From positions 1-53,083 of the forward strand of contig JAPPNP010000004.1 of the NCBI GenBank assembly GCA_028873795.1: DNA of 53,083 nt, read 5' to 3'. The translations under genes and the position numbers were made by a program. The notes under the pieces are model-generated. The model did no database searches and was not told the origin of the DNA. It saw only the letters and a program-made list of their open reading frames with translations. Within the stretch, counting starts at the first letter, position 1. Each line of letters begins with the position of its first letter. Below, piece after piece: positions 6,915 through 15,963 of the stretch. Source of the stretch: Chloroflexota bacterium. GTDB lineage: Bacteria; Chloroflexota; UBA11872.

Positions 6915-8918
6915 ATGGTTGACGCCGAGCGCCTGGCCCTGTGGCTGGCCGACCGCGAAGCCGGCCGCGTAACCGCGCCGGATCACGAGCTGGCGCGCCT
7001 GGCGCTGCACCTCGGCGCGTCCCTGGAGTTCCGTCAGCACCTGCACGCCGCCGGCGCCGACGCCGCCAGTCATGGGAGCTCGGCGGCGGTGTTGGCCTCC
7101 ACCGCGATTCGGCGCCTGGGCCACACGGCCACCGACTACCTGGCGCGCCTGGACGCCTCGCAGCGGCTGCATGCCGCCGAGCGCCTCGAGGAGCTGCAGG
7201 CGCTGGTGGTCGAAGCCCTGATCCAGGGTCACGGCTCCGTGGTCGCCCTCAGCTCGAGTCCCACCAAGCGCGAGCGGCAGCTCACCGAGACGATCGAGGG
7301 ACTGGACCGCATCAACGCGGCCATCAATTCATCGCTGGAGCTGGAAGAGGTGCTGCGGCTCACGGTCGAGTCGGTGGGCGAAGTGCTGGACGCGCCCGAG
7401 GTCACCATCTATCTCTACGACCCGGCCATCGACCGCCTGATCCTGCGGGGCACGCGCTCGTTCAACCCCGAGGCCGTGGGACAGCTCACGCTGGGCATCG
7501 GCGAGGGCATCGTCGGCGAGGCCGCCAAGATCGGCCGCCCGGTGCCGGTGCGCGACGTGTGGTCCGACCCGCGCTTCAGATACGTGCCCGGCCTGGGCGA
7601 AGAGCGGCTGCGCAGCTTCCTGGCCGTGCCCATCGTGCTCTTCACCGTAAACCGGCTCATCGGGGTGCTCAACGTCACGTCGACGGAGTTTCGCGATTTC
7701 GCCCGGGAAGAGATCCGCTTCGCCGAGATCACCGCCGGCCACATCGCCATCGCGGTGGAGAACGCCCGGCTGCACGGGGAAACCGACGATGCCCTGCACG
7801 GCAAGGTCGAGCAGCTCACGTCGGTGCAAAACCTCGCGCGCACCCTGGCGTCGAACCTGGAACTCCAGTCGGTGCTCGCGCAGATCGCCCGCCAGGCCGC
7901 CGAGCTGACGGGCATGGAGAAAGCGGCCATCTGGCGCGTGAGCGACAACGACCTGCGTATCATCACCTCCTTCAATCTCGGCCCCGAATACGCGCGGCAC
8001 CGCCTGGCATTGGGCGAGGGCGCGGTGGGCCGCGCGGTGCAGACGCGCGCGCCGGTGGTGGTGCCCGACGCCATCAACAGCGACCTGCTGTCGGCCTCAC
8101 CCGACCTGGTGCGCCGGGAGGGCTACCGCGCCATGTTCTCGGTGCCGCTGATCACCGGCGACGACGTGCTGGGCGCGGTGAGCCTCTACAGCCAGCAGCC
8201 CGGAGAGATCAGCCAGGAGCAGGTGGACCTGGCGTTCACCTTTGGCAATCACGCGGCGATCGCCATGGAAAACGCGCGCCTCTTCGAGGAGGCGCGCAGC
8301 AGCCTGGAGAGCCAATCGCTGCTGCTGCAGGAGCTCCACCATCGCGTCAAGAACAACATGCAGACCATCAAGTCGCTGCTGGAGATGCAGGCGCGGCGCG
8401 CGCAAACGGACGAGGCGGCGGAGCTGCTCAAGCTCAGCGCCGGCCGCATCGCGGGCATGGCGCAGGTGCACGACTTGCTGTCTCGGCAAGACATCGGGCT
8501 GGCGTCGGTGGGCGAGATCATCGAGGCCATGGTGACGCTGATGCGCGCCGACCTGGCGGTGAGCGGCCGGTCGGTGGAAATCCAAGTCGCGGCCGAGCCG
8601 GCGCAGATCACCTCGGATAAAGCCTCGGTCTTCGCCCTGGTCGTCAACGAGCTGCTGTGGAACGCCCTCCAACACGGATTGGAAGGGCGTTCGTCGGGGC
8701 AGATTCACGTGACGGCGCAGGTCAACGGCCCAACCCTGATCGTGACGGTGGCCGACAACGGCCGCGGACTGCCGCCGGGCTTCGATCTCGATTCGGACCT
8801 CGGTCTGGGCCTCTCCATCGTGCGCAATCTGTCGGAGCGCAACCTGGAGGGCGCGGTGGCCATCGCGCCGCGCGACGACGGCCCCGGCGCGGTGGCGACG
8901 CTGAGGTTCGCGCCCTAG
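6915..8918 (+). CDS. GAF-GAF sensor histidine kinase (HisKA_2 family)
   Basis: This 667-residue soluble sensor kinase has no transmembrane helix. After about 125 helical N-terminal residues come GAF1 (about 130-290, ending IAIAVENARLH) and GAF2 (about 304-455, ending AAIAMENARLF). A HisKA_2 dimerisation domain with the phospho-acceptor His in ELHHRVKNNMQT follows (about 475). The HATPase_c domain spans about 560-665, with N box NELLWNALQHG, DNGRGLP and GLGLSIV. The ligand of the GAF domains is unknown. No response regulator is adjacent, so this is an orphan kinase. The ATG at 6915 is preferred over 6882, because the latter falls in the putative -35. The stop overlaps the convergent exporter's stop (shared CTAG). 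Confidence 0.9.
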   Translation: MVDAERLALWLADREAGRVTAPDHELARLALHLGASLEFRQHLHAAGADAASHGSSAAVLASTAIRRLGHTATDYLARLDASQRLHAAERLEELQALVVEALIQGHGSVVALSSSPTKRERQLTETIEGLDRINAAINSSLELEEVLRLTVESVGEVLDAPEVTIYLYDPAIDRLILRGTRSFNPEAVGQLTLGIGEGIVGEAAKIGRPVPVRDVWSDPRFRYVPGLGEERLRSFLAVPIVLFTVNRLIGVLNVTSTEFRDFAREEIRFAEITAGHIAIAVENARLHGETDDALHGKVEQLTSVQNLARTLASNLELQSVLAQIARQAAELTGMEKAAIWRVSDNDLRIITSFNLGPEYARHRLALGEGAVGRAVQTRAPVVVPDAINSDLLSASPDLVRREGYRAMFSVPLITGDDVLGAVSLYSQQPGEISQEQVDLAFTFGNHAAIAMENARLFEEARSSLESQSLLLQELHHRVKNNMQTIKSLLEMQARRAQTDEAAELLKLSAGRIAGMAQVHDLLSRQDIGLASVGEIIEAMVTLMRADLAVSGRSVEIQVAAEPAQITSDKASVFALVVNELLWNALQHGLEGRSSGQIHVTAQVNGPTLIVTVADNGRGLPPGFDLDSDLGLGLSIVRNLSERNLEGAVAIAPRDDGPGAVATLRFAP

Positions 8919-9769
8919 GTCGGCGAGGCGGAGCGGCCGCGGGCCTCCCGCGTCGCGGTGATGACCGCGATCACCCCCGCCAGCGCGATGAGGCCGCCGA
9001 TCAGCGTCGTCGGCCCCGGCACTTCCTGCACCAGCCAGATGCCGATGAGGACTCCCGCCGGCACTTCCTGCGCCGCGATGACGTTGGGCACGGTGGCGGG
9101 CAGCCGGCGCAGCGCCGCGTTGATGAGCGTGTGCCCGATCGCCAGCGGCCCCAAGCCGAGCAGCGCGATCCACAGCCACGTGTCGTCGAGAGCCGCGACA
9201 TCCAGGGTGACCGCGGCGCCGGGAAGGGCCGCGAGCGCCGCCCAGCCGTAGACGCCGGTCACGTAGGTTTCCAGCGGGTTGGCGCGGCGCAGCCAGCGGC
9301 CCGCGAGCACATAGGCCGCCAGGGTGACGGCCGATCCCAGCGCCGCGAGGTCGCCGAGCAGCGAGACGCCGGGCTCGCCGGGGTCGAAACCGGCGAGGAT
9401 GCCAATCCCCACCACGGCGGCGGCGACGCCGCCCAGTTGGATTCGCGAGGGCGGCTCGCGCAACAGCAGCGCCGAGCCGGCGGCGACGAAGATCGGCGCC
9501 GTATAGGTGATGGAGAGCGCGTGGGCGACCGTGGACGTCTGCGCCGCGACCGTAAACAGGTAGAAGTGCAGATAGAGCGTCACGCCAAGCACGGCGTGGC
9601 GCAGGCTGAGCGCCGGCCGCAGCGGGCGGCGCAGCGCCATGGTGATGAGCAGCACCACCACCACCGCCACGGCTAATCGCCCGAACGTCACCACGGCCGG
9701 CGACGCGGGGACCGTGAGCCGGGTGACGGCGCCGCTCCACATGAAGAGCGAGGCTGCGACCACCGACAT
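8915..9769 (-). CDS. EamA/DMT family transporter
   Basis: This is a hydrophobic protein of about 284 residues with roughly ten membrane helices in two EamA repeats of about 140 residues each. Examples include TVAHALSITYTAPIFVAAGS in the first repeat and TVPNVIAAQEVPAGVLIGIW in the second, at the equivalent position. Family members export amino acids and other metabolites. As the last gene of the hemB operon (26 nt beyond the hemB stop), it may share transcription with the sulfate-assimilation genes, and export of a sulfur metabolite is possible but unproven. The first ATG gives a short first helix; a non-ATG start (CTG) about 30 nt upstream would add TASAWRGIA and may be the real N-terminus. 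Confidence 0.85.
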   Translation of the reverse strand: MSVVAASLFMWSGAVTRLTVPASPAVVTFGRLAVAVVVVLLITMALRRPLRPALSLRHAVLGVTLYLHFYLFTVAAQTSTVAHALSITYTAPIFVAAGSALLLREPPSRIQLGGVAAAVVGIGILAGFDPGEPGVSLLGDLAALGSAVTLAAYVLAGRWLRRANPLETYVTGVYGWAALAALPGAAVTLDVAALDDTWLWIALLGLGPLAIGHTLINAALRRLPATVPNVIAAQEVPAGVLIGIWLVQEVPGPTTLIGGLIALAGVIAVITATREARGRSASPT

Positions 9770-9795
9770 GGCAATGCCCCGCCAGGCGCTTGCGG

Positions 9796-10815
9796 TCAGT
9801 CCCGCATCTCCTCGTCTCGCAGCCATTGGGCCGCGTCCGGCGCGAAGTAGGTCACGACGATCTGCGCGCCCGCGCGGACGATGGCGGTGAGGGCTTCGAG
9901 AGCCGCGGCGCGCTCGTCGAGCCAGCCCTGGGCCGCGGCGGCCTTGATGGCGGCGTATTCCCCGCTCACGAAGTACGCGGCCACCGGCACCGTGACCCGG
10001 TCCCGCACGCGCGCCACGAGATCCAGGTTCACCAGCGCCGGCTTGACCATGACGATGTCGGCGCCCTCCGCCACGTCCAACTCGACCTCGCGCAGGGCCT
10101 CGCGCGCGTTGGCGGGGTCGAGCTGATAGGTGCGGCGGTCCCCGAACGCGGGCGCCGAGTCGGCGGCCTCGCGAAACGGTCCGTAGAAGGCGCTGGCGGC
10201 CTTGGCCGCATAGGCCAGGATTCCCACGTCGGTATGACCGGCGGCGTCGAGGGCGGCGCGAATGGCCCCCACGCGGCCGTCCATCATGTCGGAGGGCGCC
10301 ACCAGGTCCGCGCCGGCGGCCGCATGCGACAGCGCCGTGTCCACGAGACGCGCCACCGATCGATCGTTGTCGATCCGCTCCTCGACGACGATGCCGCAAT
10401 GCCCGTGGTCGGTATAGGCGCAGAGGCACACGTCGGTAATCACGGTCAGCTCCGGCACGGAGGACTTGATGGCGGCCACCGCGCGTTGCACGGCGCCTTC
10501 CGGCGACGAGGCCTCGCTGCCCCGGGCGTCCTTGGCGGCGGCGCGGCCAAACAGCAGCACGGCGGGGATTCCCAGGTCCGCGACGCGCCGGGCCTCGTCC
10601 ACGACCCGATCAACCGAGCGCAGGAACTGCCCCGGCATGGCGTCGATGGGTTCAACGATGTCACTGCCGGGGGTGACGAACAGCGGGTAGACGAACTGGT
10701 CGACGGAGAGCCGCGTCTCGCGCAGCATGCGGCGGAGCGACGCGGTGGCGCGCAGCCGACGTGGGCGCACGATCGGCGGCGTCCAGACTTCGGGCCGCGA
10801 CTCGTCGGCAGACAT
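9796..10815 (-). CDS. hemB: Delta-aminolevulinic acid dehydratase (porphobilinogen synthase)
   Basis: This enzyme condenses two 5-aminolevulinate molecules to porphobilinogen, the first common step of tetrapyrrole synthesis. The 339-residue length is normal. The catalytic zinc-site cysteines lie in DVCLCAYTDHGHCG, and the two active-site lysine regions are ILAYAAKAASAFYGPFREA and IVMVKPAL. GEYAAIKAAAAQGW is also typical. Its ATG overlaps the hemD stop (ATGA), so it is translationally coupled within the cysH-to-hemB operon. Confidence 0.97.
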   Translation of the reverse strand: MSADESRPEVWTPPIVRPRRLRATASLRRMLRETRLSVDQFVYPLFVTPGSDIVEPIDAMPGQFLRSVDRVVDEARRVADLGIPAVLLFGRAAAKDARGSEASSPEGAVQRAVAAIKSSVPELTVITDVCLCAYTDHGHCGIVVEERIDNDRSVARLVDTALSHAAAGADLVAPSDMMDGRVGAIRAALDAAGHTDVGILAYAAKAASAFYGPFREAADSAPAFGDRRTYQLDPANAREALREVELDVAEGADIVMVKPALVNLDLVARVRDRVTVPVAAYFVSGEYAAIKAAAAQGWLDERAAALEALTAIVRAGAQIVVTYFAPDAAQWLRDEEMRD

Positions 10816-11588
10816 CAGGCGGCCCCCGCCGTCTGCACGACGTCAGCGACGGCATCGGCGAGTGCCGCTGCGGAGGACTCCCGCGCTACCGCGTCAGGCG
10901 CGCGTCCGGCGCGGCGGCAGGCGTCCGCCGTGGTCTGGCCGATGACCGCGATCCGCACCGACGCCGCCGACTTGCCAAGTCCGCCGAGCGCGATGGCGAA
11001 GCTGACGACGCTCGACGGGCTGGCGAAGGCGAGCGCATCGACCTCGCCGTCCTTGATGGCCTGCGCGACGGCCGGCGGCACCCTGGCGTTGCGGGTGCGG
11101 TAGGCCGCCACCGACCGCGCCTGGAATCCCGCCATGGTCAGCAGCTCGGTCGCCTCGGGCCGGCCGTCTTCGGCCTGCACGACCACGACGGCGGCGCCCG
11201 GATCGGCGCACGCCATGACCTCCTGGGCCAGGTCGTGGCCGCTGCGTCCCGGCGACTCCAGGTCCACGTCAATCTCCGCCCGGTCGCACGCGGCCCGTGT
11301 CGCCGGCCCCACCACCCCGACGTTTACCCCGTCGGGCACGGCCCGGGATCGCCGCAGCCGCCGGCTGCGCTGCACGAAATAGCGCACGGCGTTGCGACTG
11401 GTGAAGAGCAGCCAGTCCGCCTGCGCGGGGTCGGCCACCAGGCGGTCCAGCGCCTGGTAGCTGCGCGGCGGACCGATCTCGATGGCGGGCACGTGGACGA
11501 CTTCGAATCCCAACTGCTCGAGCCGGTCGACCAAATCGTCGGCGGCGTCTTGCGGCCGCGTCACCACGACGCGTGGCTGGGGGGTCAT
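10815..11588 (-). CDS. hemD: Uroporphyrinogen-III synthase
   Basis: This 257-residue HemD cyclises hydroxymethylbilane to uroporphyrinogen III with inversion of ring D. The two-lobed fold is seen as the N-terminal VVVTRPQDAADDLVDRLEQL plus the WLLFTSRNAVRYF segment. The C-terminal lobe contains RSVAAYRTRN, LAFASPSSVVSFA and IAVIGQTTADAC, all family hallmarks. It starts at the ATG at 11588, overlapping the cobA stop by 4 nt (ATGA), and its own stop overlaps the hemB ATG. HemD is poorly conserved in general, but the position between cobA and hemB makes the call secure. Confidence 0.93.
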   Translation of the reverse strand: MTPQPRVVVTRPQDAADDLVDRLEQLGFEVVHVPAIEIGPPRSYQALDRLVADPAQADWLLFTSRNAVRYFVQRSRRLRRSRAVPDGVNVGVVGPATRAACDRAEIDVDLESPGRSGHDLAQEVMACADPGAAVVVVQAEDGRPEATELLTMAGFQARSVAAYRTRNARVPPAVAQAIKDGEVDALAFASPSSVVSFAIALGGLGKSAASVRIAVIGQTTADACRRAGRAPDAVARESSAAALADAVADVVQTAGAA

Positions 11589-12331
11589 GCCGCGTCGCCC
11601 CGCAACGCCCGAACCACCGGGCCCACCACGACCACCGCCGGGTTGCGCGCGCCAACCCGCTCGGCGGTGTCGGCGATATCCGCCAACGTGCCCATGGTGA
11701 TTCGCTCGTCGGGCCAGGTGGCCCGCTCGATGACGGCGACGGGCTCCGACGAGGGGCGTCCGGCGGCGATGAGCCGCTCGCACGTCGTGGGGAGGGTAGC
11801 GATGCCCATGAGGATGACGATTGTGCCCCCGGCACCGGCGACCGCGGCCCAGTCGACCGGTGCGCCGTCCTTGGCTTCGCCCTCGTGTCCCGTGACCAGG
11901 GTTGCGGTGGAGGCCCAATCGCGATGGGTGAGCGGGATGCGGGCGGCGGCCGGCGCGGCGACGGCCGAGGTCACCCCGGGCACCACGTCCCAGGGAACGC
12001 CGGCAGCCTGCACGGCGGCGATCTCCTCCGCGCCGCGACCAAACACAAATGGGTCCCCGCCCTTGAGACGGCAGACGGACCGTCCGGCGCGTGCGTGCTC
12101 GATGATCTGCGCGTTGATCTGGGCCTGTGACGGCCCGCGGCCACCCGGCGCCTTGCCGGCGGACAGACGCTTCGCGCCGGGCTTGGCCGATTCGAGCAAC
12201 TCGGGTGCGACGAGGCGGTCGTACACCACCACGTCGGCGCTCTCGAGAATCCGTTGGCCGCGCACGGTGATGAGCCCCGGATCGCCGGGGCCGGCGCCGA
12301 CCAGGTGCACGGTGCCGGGCTGCGCGGTCAC
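11585..12331 (-). CDS. cobA: Uroporphyrinogen-III C-methyltransferase (SUMT)
   Basis: This 248-residue enzyme methylates uroporphyrinogen III at C2 and C7 with SAM, giving precorrin-2, the precursor of siroheme and cobalamin. Motifs include VHLVGAGPGDPGLITVRG, VVVYDRLV, RLKGGDPFVFGRGAEE, VVPGVTSAVAAPAAARIPLTHR and TIVILMGIATL. It is a stand-alone SUMT; the dehydrogenase/ferrochelatase half of CysG is absent. The start is a GTG at 12331 overlapping the hemC stop (GTGA). Its place among hem and sulfate genes argues that siroheme for the sulfite reductase is the main product. Confidence 0.96.
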   Translation of the reverse strand: MTAQPGTVHLVGAGPGDPGLITVRGQRILESADVVVYDRLVAPELLESAKPGAKRLSAGKAPGGRGPSQAQINAQIIEHARAGRSVCRLKGGDPFVFGRGAEEIAAVQAAGVPWDVVPGVTSAVAAPAAARIPLTHRDWASTATLVTGHEGEAKDGAPVDWAAVAGAGGTIVILMGIATLPTTCERLIAAGRPSSEPVAVIERATWPDERITMGTLADIADTAERVGARNPAVVVVGPVVRALRGDAA

Positions 12332-13236
12332 GTGACGCCTCGAGCCACGGTCTCGGCTGCCGCTTCGCGGCCCAGCGCCGCCGCCTCGTCGACCGGACCT
12401 TGCCGGTGGGTGCGCACCGCGCCGCCGTCGTCCACGTAGACGGCGGTATCGAGCACCAACTCGTCGCCATTCACGGTCGCAAGCGCCGCCGCCGGCAACG
12501 AGCAGCCGCCCTGGAGGTCGTGCAGAAACGCGCGTTCGGCGGTGGTGGCGGCGCGCGCCGCCGGATCCTCGATCGTGGCGATGAGCGCGACCACGTCCCG
12601 GCGGTCGGCCTGCGCCTCCACGGCCAACGCGGCCTGGGCGGGCGCCGGCAGAAAGTCCGGCAGCTCGAGCACGGCGGAGATCGCCGCGTCCAGCCCGGCC
12701 CGCTGCAACCCGGCGACGGCCATGATCGTGGCGTGCATGCGTCCCTCCTGCTGCGCGGCGACGCGTGACCCTACGCTGCCGCGCAGCGGCACGATGTTCA
12801 AGTCGGGGCGTTGGCGCAGCGCCTGGGCGACGCGTCGGGGGCTGCCGGTGCCGAGGGTCGCGCCGGGCGCGAGGTCGGCCAGCGAACGCACGGGTCCGGC
12901 CACGAGCGCCTCGCGCGGGTCGCCGCGCGTCGGCACGGCGGCGATGGTGAGTCCGGGCACCGATTCGGTGGGCAAATCCTTGAAGCTGTGCACCGCGACA
13001 TCCGCCCGACCGTCCAGCAGGGCGTCTTGCAGCGCCTTGGTGAACACGCCGCGCTCGCCAAGGGCGGCAATGGGCCGCGTGGGGTCGGCGTCGCCGGTCG
13101 TGCGCACGACCACCGGCTCGCAATGCATCTGGGGATGGACACGCTGCAGCGCGGCGACGACGAGATCGGTTTGGGCGCGCGCCAACGGCGTCCCACGCGT
13201 GGCCACGCGCAGCACCGGCGGCGCCGCCCGGGTCAC
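12328..13236 (-). CDS. hemC: Hydroxymethylbilane synthase (porphobilinogen deaminase)
   Basis: This enzyme polymerises four porphobilinogens into hydroxymethylbilane. It has 302 residues. Hallmarks are LRVATRGTPLARAQTDLV, VHSFKDLPTE, GTGSPRRVAQ, a variant LRGSVGSRV (usually LRGNVxTR), and GGCSLPAAALA, whose cysteine anchors the dipyrromethane cofactor. The stop overlaps cobA, and the start lies 9 nt after sat ends. With hemD, hemB and cobA in the same operon, the path from aminolevulinate to precorrin-2 is complete here. Confidence 0.96.
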   Translation of the reverse strand: MTRAAPPVLRVATRGTPLARAQTDLVVAALQRVHPQMHCEPVVVRTTGDADPTRPIAALGERGVFTKALQDALLDGRADVAVHSFKDLPTESVPGLTIAAVPTRGDPREALVAGPVRSLADLAPGATLGTGSPRRVAQALRQRPDLNIVPLRGSVGSRVAAQQEGRMHATIMAVAGLQRAGLDAAISAVLELPDFLPAPAQAALAVEAQADRRDVVALIATIEDPAARAATTAERAFLHDLQGGCSLPAAALATVNGDELVLDTAVYVDDGGAVRTHRQGPVDEAAALGREAAAETVARGVT

Positions 13237-13245
13237 GGCGCGCCG

Positions 13246-14331
13246 CTAGTCGCGCCGGTAGGCCGCCACCAGCTCATGCGCCACCTCGGGGCGGGTGAAC
13301 TCCACCGGCAGCGCCTGGTTCGCTTGCAGCAACTCCCGCACGGCCGTGCCGCTGAGGAACGTGCGCGTCGAAGGCTCGTGCGGACATGTCTTGGTGGTGG
13401 CCATGCCGTTGCACGCGCGGCACCAGAAGGCATGCTCGAAGAACAGCGGCGTGATGCCAAGCTCGTGCGGGCCGAACTCCCCAAAGATGTGCTGTGCATC
13501 GTAGCTGCCGTAGTAGTTGCCCACGCCGGCGTGGTCGCGGCCCACGATGAAGTGGGTGCAGCCGTAGTTGCGGCGCATGAGCGCGTGGAAGATCGCCTCG
13601 CGCGGGCCCGCGTAGCGCATGGCCGCCGGCAACACCGCCAGGACGGTGCGATCGCGCGGGTAGTACTTCTCCAGCAGCACGTGATAGCAGCGCATGCGCA
13701 CGTCCGCGGGCACGTCGTCGCCCTTGGTTTCGCCGACCAGCGGATGAAGCAGCAGCCCGTCCACGGTCTCCAGCGCCGCCTTTTGGATGTATTCGTGCGC
13801 GCGGTGGACCGGATTGCGCGTCTGAAATCCGACGACAGTGCGCCAGCCGCGCGCCGCAAACTCGGCCTTCAGCTCGGCGGGCGTCAGGCGGTACTCGGGG
13901 AACGGACCCGTCGGCCCCGTGGCGGCGTGGCGCACCGGACCGCCAAGCAACACGTCGCCTTGGGCGAAGAGCGCCGCGACGCCGGGGTGCGCCTCGTCGG
14001 TGGTGCGGTAGACCTCTTGCGCCTCGCGCCGCTTGTCGTAGCCGAACTTCTCGCGCACTTCGAGATGCCCGACGACGCGGTCGGACTGGTCCAACAGCGC
14101 CAGGTCGTCGCCTTCGGCAACCATCGCCGCCGTCTCGTCGTCGACCGCCAGGGTGATCGGCATGGACCACGGCGCGCCGTCGGCAAGGCGCATCTCGTCG
14201 ACCACGCGCGTGTAGTCGGCGCGCGTCATGAAGCCGGTCAGCGGGGCGTAGCCGCCGACCCGCAGCATCTCGACATCGTCCAGGTGGCGCTCGCCCAGGC
14301 GCAGGGCCGGGGGCGCGGCAACGGCGCTCAT
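13246..14331 (-). CDS. sat: Sulfate adenylyltransferase (ATP sulfurylase)
   Basis: This 361-residue homo-oligomeric ATP sulfurylase activates sulfate to adenosine 5'-phosphosulfate. It contains the nucleotide-binding HxxH-type motif [19 protein letters not shown], the [17 protein letters not shown] segment, and a C-terminal TKTCPHE and AVRELL region. It is of the Sat type, not CysDN. The ATG at 14331 overlaps the cysC stop (ATGA), giving coupled synthesis with APS kinase, while the APS reductase gene lies at the head of the operon. Confidence 0.96.
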   Translation of the reverse strand: MSAVAAPPALRLGERHLDDVEMLRVGGYAPLTGFMTRADYTRVVDEMRLADGAPWSMPITLAVDDETAAMVAEGDDLALLDQSDRVVGHLEVREKFGYDKRREAQEVYRTTDEAHPGVAALFAQGDVLLGGPVRHAATGPTGPFPEYRLTPAELKAEFAARGWRTVVGFQTRNPVHRAHEYIQKAALETVDGLLLHPLVGETKGDDVPADVRMRCYHVLLEKYYPRDRTVLAVLPAAMRYAGPREAIFHALMRRNYGCTHFIVGRDHAGVGNYYGSYDAQHIFGEFGPHELGITPLFFEHAFWCRACNGMATTKTCPHEPSTRTFLSGTAVRELLQANQALPVEFTRPEVAHELVAAYRRD

Positions 14332-14903
14332 CGGACGGCTCCCGCGACCGCGGGCGCCAGCGGCTCCAGGCTGTCGGCGAGGTGCCCATGCCGCTCCAGC
14401 GCGGCCAAGATCTTCTCTAGCGACGCTTGCGGCGACTCGCCGGCGGTGTTCACCACCACCTCGGGCTGCTCCGGCTCCTCATAGGGGTCCGAGACGCCGG
14501 TGAAGTTGTCGATCTCGCCGGCCAGCGCCTTCTTGTAGAGGCCCTTGGGGTCGCGCCGCACCAGCTCATCGAGCGGGCATTCGACGTAGACCTCGAAGAA
14601 CGCGGAGGTCATGGCGCGAACCTCGCGGCGCACGTCGCGATAGGGGGATATGGCGGAGACGATCATCGTGCCGCCCAGTCGAGTCCCCATGGCCGAGACC
14701 CACCCGATGCGCCGGATGTTGGTGTCGCGGTCCTCTTTCGAGAATCCCAGTCCCTTGCTCAAGTGCGTGCGGATCACGTCGCCGTCGAGCTTCTCGACGC
14801 GATGGCCGCGGGCCTCGAGTTCAGGCGCCAAAAGGTCGGCCAAGGTGGTTTTGCCGGCGCCGGAGAGGCCGGTGAACCAAATGGTCACGCCGTCAGAATT
14901 CAT
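14328..14903 (-). CDS. cysC: Adenylylsulfate kinase (APS kinase)
   Basis: This 191-residue kinase phosphorylates APS to PAPS. It carries the P-loop GLSGAGKTT near residue 13, [20 protein letters not shown], the [16 protein letters not shown] lid/active serine region, and the [25 protein letters not shown] and [12 protein letters not shown] segments typical of the family. The ATG at 14903 is chosen because family members begin shortly before the P-loop; AAAGGA lies about 10 nt upstream. It overlaps sat. Since the neighbouring reductase looks APS-specific, PAPS made here may serve sulfotransferases rather than reduction. Confidence 0.95.
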   Translation of the reverse strand: MNSDGVTIWFTGLSGAGKTTLADLLAPELEARGHRVEKLDGDVIRTHLSKGLGFSKEDRDTNIRRIGWVSAMGTRLGGTMIVSAISPYRDVRREVRAMTSAFFEVYVECPLDELVRRDPKGLYKKALAGEIDNFTGVSDPYEEPEQPEVVVNTAGESPQASLEKILAALERHGHLADSLEPLAPAVAGAVR

Positions 14904-14952
14904 GCGGTGGTGGGTCCTTTCATGCCGGTCGAACGTCGCGGTGCGGATGCGA

Positions 14953-15711
14953 TCAGATTTGCCAGTGCAGCCCGCACTCGGTCTTGCCGGAGCCGCGCCA
15001 GCGACCGGCCCGCAGGTCTTCGCCGTCGCGGGCCGGGGTGGTGCAAGGGGTGCAGCCAAGGCTGGGGTAGCCCTGGGCGTGGAGGGCGTTGACGGGTATG
15101 TCGTAGCGGCGGACGTAGTTCCAGATCATGGCTTCGGTCCAGTTCGCCAGCGGCGCAACCTTGACCAGATCGTGGCGGTCGTTCCAGGCCACCACCGGCG
15201 TGTTGGCGCGGGTGGGCGACTGGTCGCGGCGGAGCCCGGCGATCCAGGCGCCCCGCCGGCTGAGCACCTCTCGATTGGGCGCCACGCGGCGCATGGCGCA
15301 GCAGGCGTTGGGATCGCGCGTCCACAGGGCGTCGCCGTGGGCCGCCGCTTGCTGTTCCAGGTTCAGGGTCGGCGCGAAAACCGTGGCGCTGAAGCCGTAG
15401 CGGCGCTCGACCTCGGCGCGCAGCGCGTGGGTTTCCTGGAACAGCAGCCCCGTATCGACCACGTACACGTCGACCTGGTCGAGCAGCGCCAGCCGGGCCA
15501 GCATGTCGACCAGCACGATGCCGCTTGGCCCGCCGAACGAGCACGAGACCGCCACGTCGGGACCGAAACGCTCGACCGTCCAGCGGAGGATGTCCTCGGG
15601 CGCCGCCGACTCGAGGCGCCGCGCGGCGGCCTCGATCTCAGCCGAATCGACCGCCAATGCGGAATTCGGCAGATCGACCTCCGCCACGGCCTGGGCGGCC
15701 AGCGCCATCAC
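14953..15711 (-). CDS. cysH: [4Fe-4S] adenylylsulfate (APS) reductase, assimilatory CysH type
   Basis: This 252-residue reductase converts activated sulfate to sulfite. The PP-loop-like SCSFGG lies at about residue 57, the cysteine pair in NACCAMRR and the pair in GCTPCTTP form the iron-sulfur ligand set of APS reductases, and the C-terminal ECGLH carries the catalytic cysteine. Enterobacterial PAPS reductases lack the first two pairs, so APS is the likely substrate. The start is GTG at 15711 or the next-codon ATG at 15708. It is first in the operon, behind a good promoter at 15741-15768. Confidence 0.94.
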   Translation of the reverse strand: MMALAAQAVAEVDLPNSALAVDSAEIEAAARRLESAAPEDILRWTVERFGPDVAVSCSFGGPSGIVLVDMLARLALLDQVDVYVVDTGLLFQETHALRAEVERRYGFSATVFAPTLNLEQQAAAHGDALWTRDPNACCAMRRVAPNREVLSRRGAWIAGLRRDQSPTRANTPVVAWNDRHDLVKVAPLANWTEAMIWNYVRRYDIPVNALHAQGYPSLGCTPCTTPARDGEDLRAGRWRGSGKTECGLHWQI

Positions 15712-15740
15712 TCACCATTTGTTCTTCAGAGGGGAGCGTA

Positions 15741-15768
15741 AGTGTACAAAGTTGATCGGGTTTATCAA
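15741..15768 (-). promoter_or_regulatory. Promoter of the cysH-hemB operon with an overlapping palindrome
   Basis: On the minus strand the -35 box TTGATA (15768-15763) and -10 box TACACT (15746-15741) are 16 nt apart, about 30 nt upstream of the cysH start. The -35 and spacer include a perfect inverted repeat TTGAT-N7-ATCAA (15752-15768), well placed for a repressor or activator responding to sulfur supply. The regulator is not identifiable from the window. Confidence 0.55.
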
Positions 15769-15785
15769 GAATGGGCCCCGCGCCT

Positions 15786-15877
15786 CCTCCGTCATTCCGG
15801 CGCACGCCGGAATCCAGTCGGGTCAACCCGAGAGGCCCGGTGGATGCTTGCGGTAGGGGCGGTTCGCGAACCGCCCC
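15786..15877. repeat. Palindromic intergenic repeats
   Basis: A GTCATTCCGGCG / CGCCGGAATCCAG palindrome is followed by the perfect inverted repeat GGGGCGGTTC / GAACCGCCCC at 15856-15877, the same type as near 35605. It lies between the sulfite reductase end and the cysH promoter and could insulate the two transcripts. No gene was seen in 15769-15963. Confidence 0.65.
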
Positions 15878-15963
15878 TAGTCGCGAGGGAACCGCTTCAG
15901 CGGCCGCGCTCGAACGCCTGAGACTCCTCGCGTGCACTCGGAACCGCCGCGGACGGGACCGTC

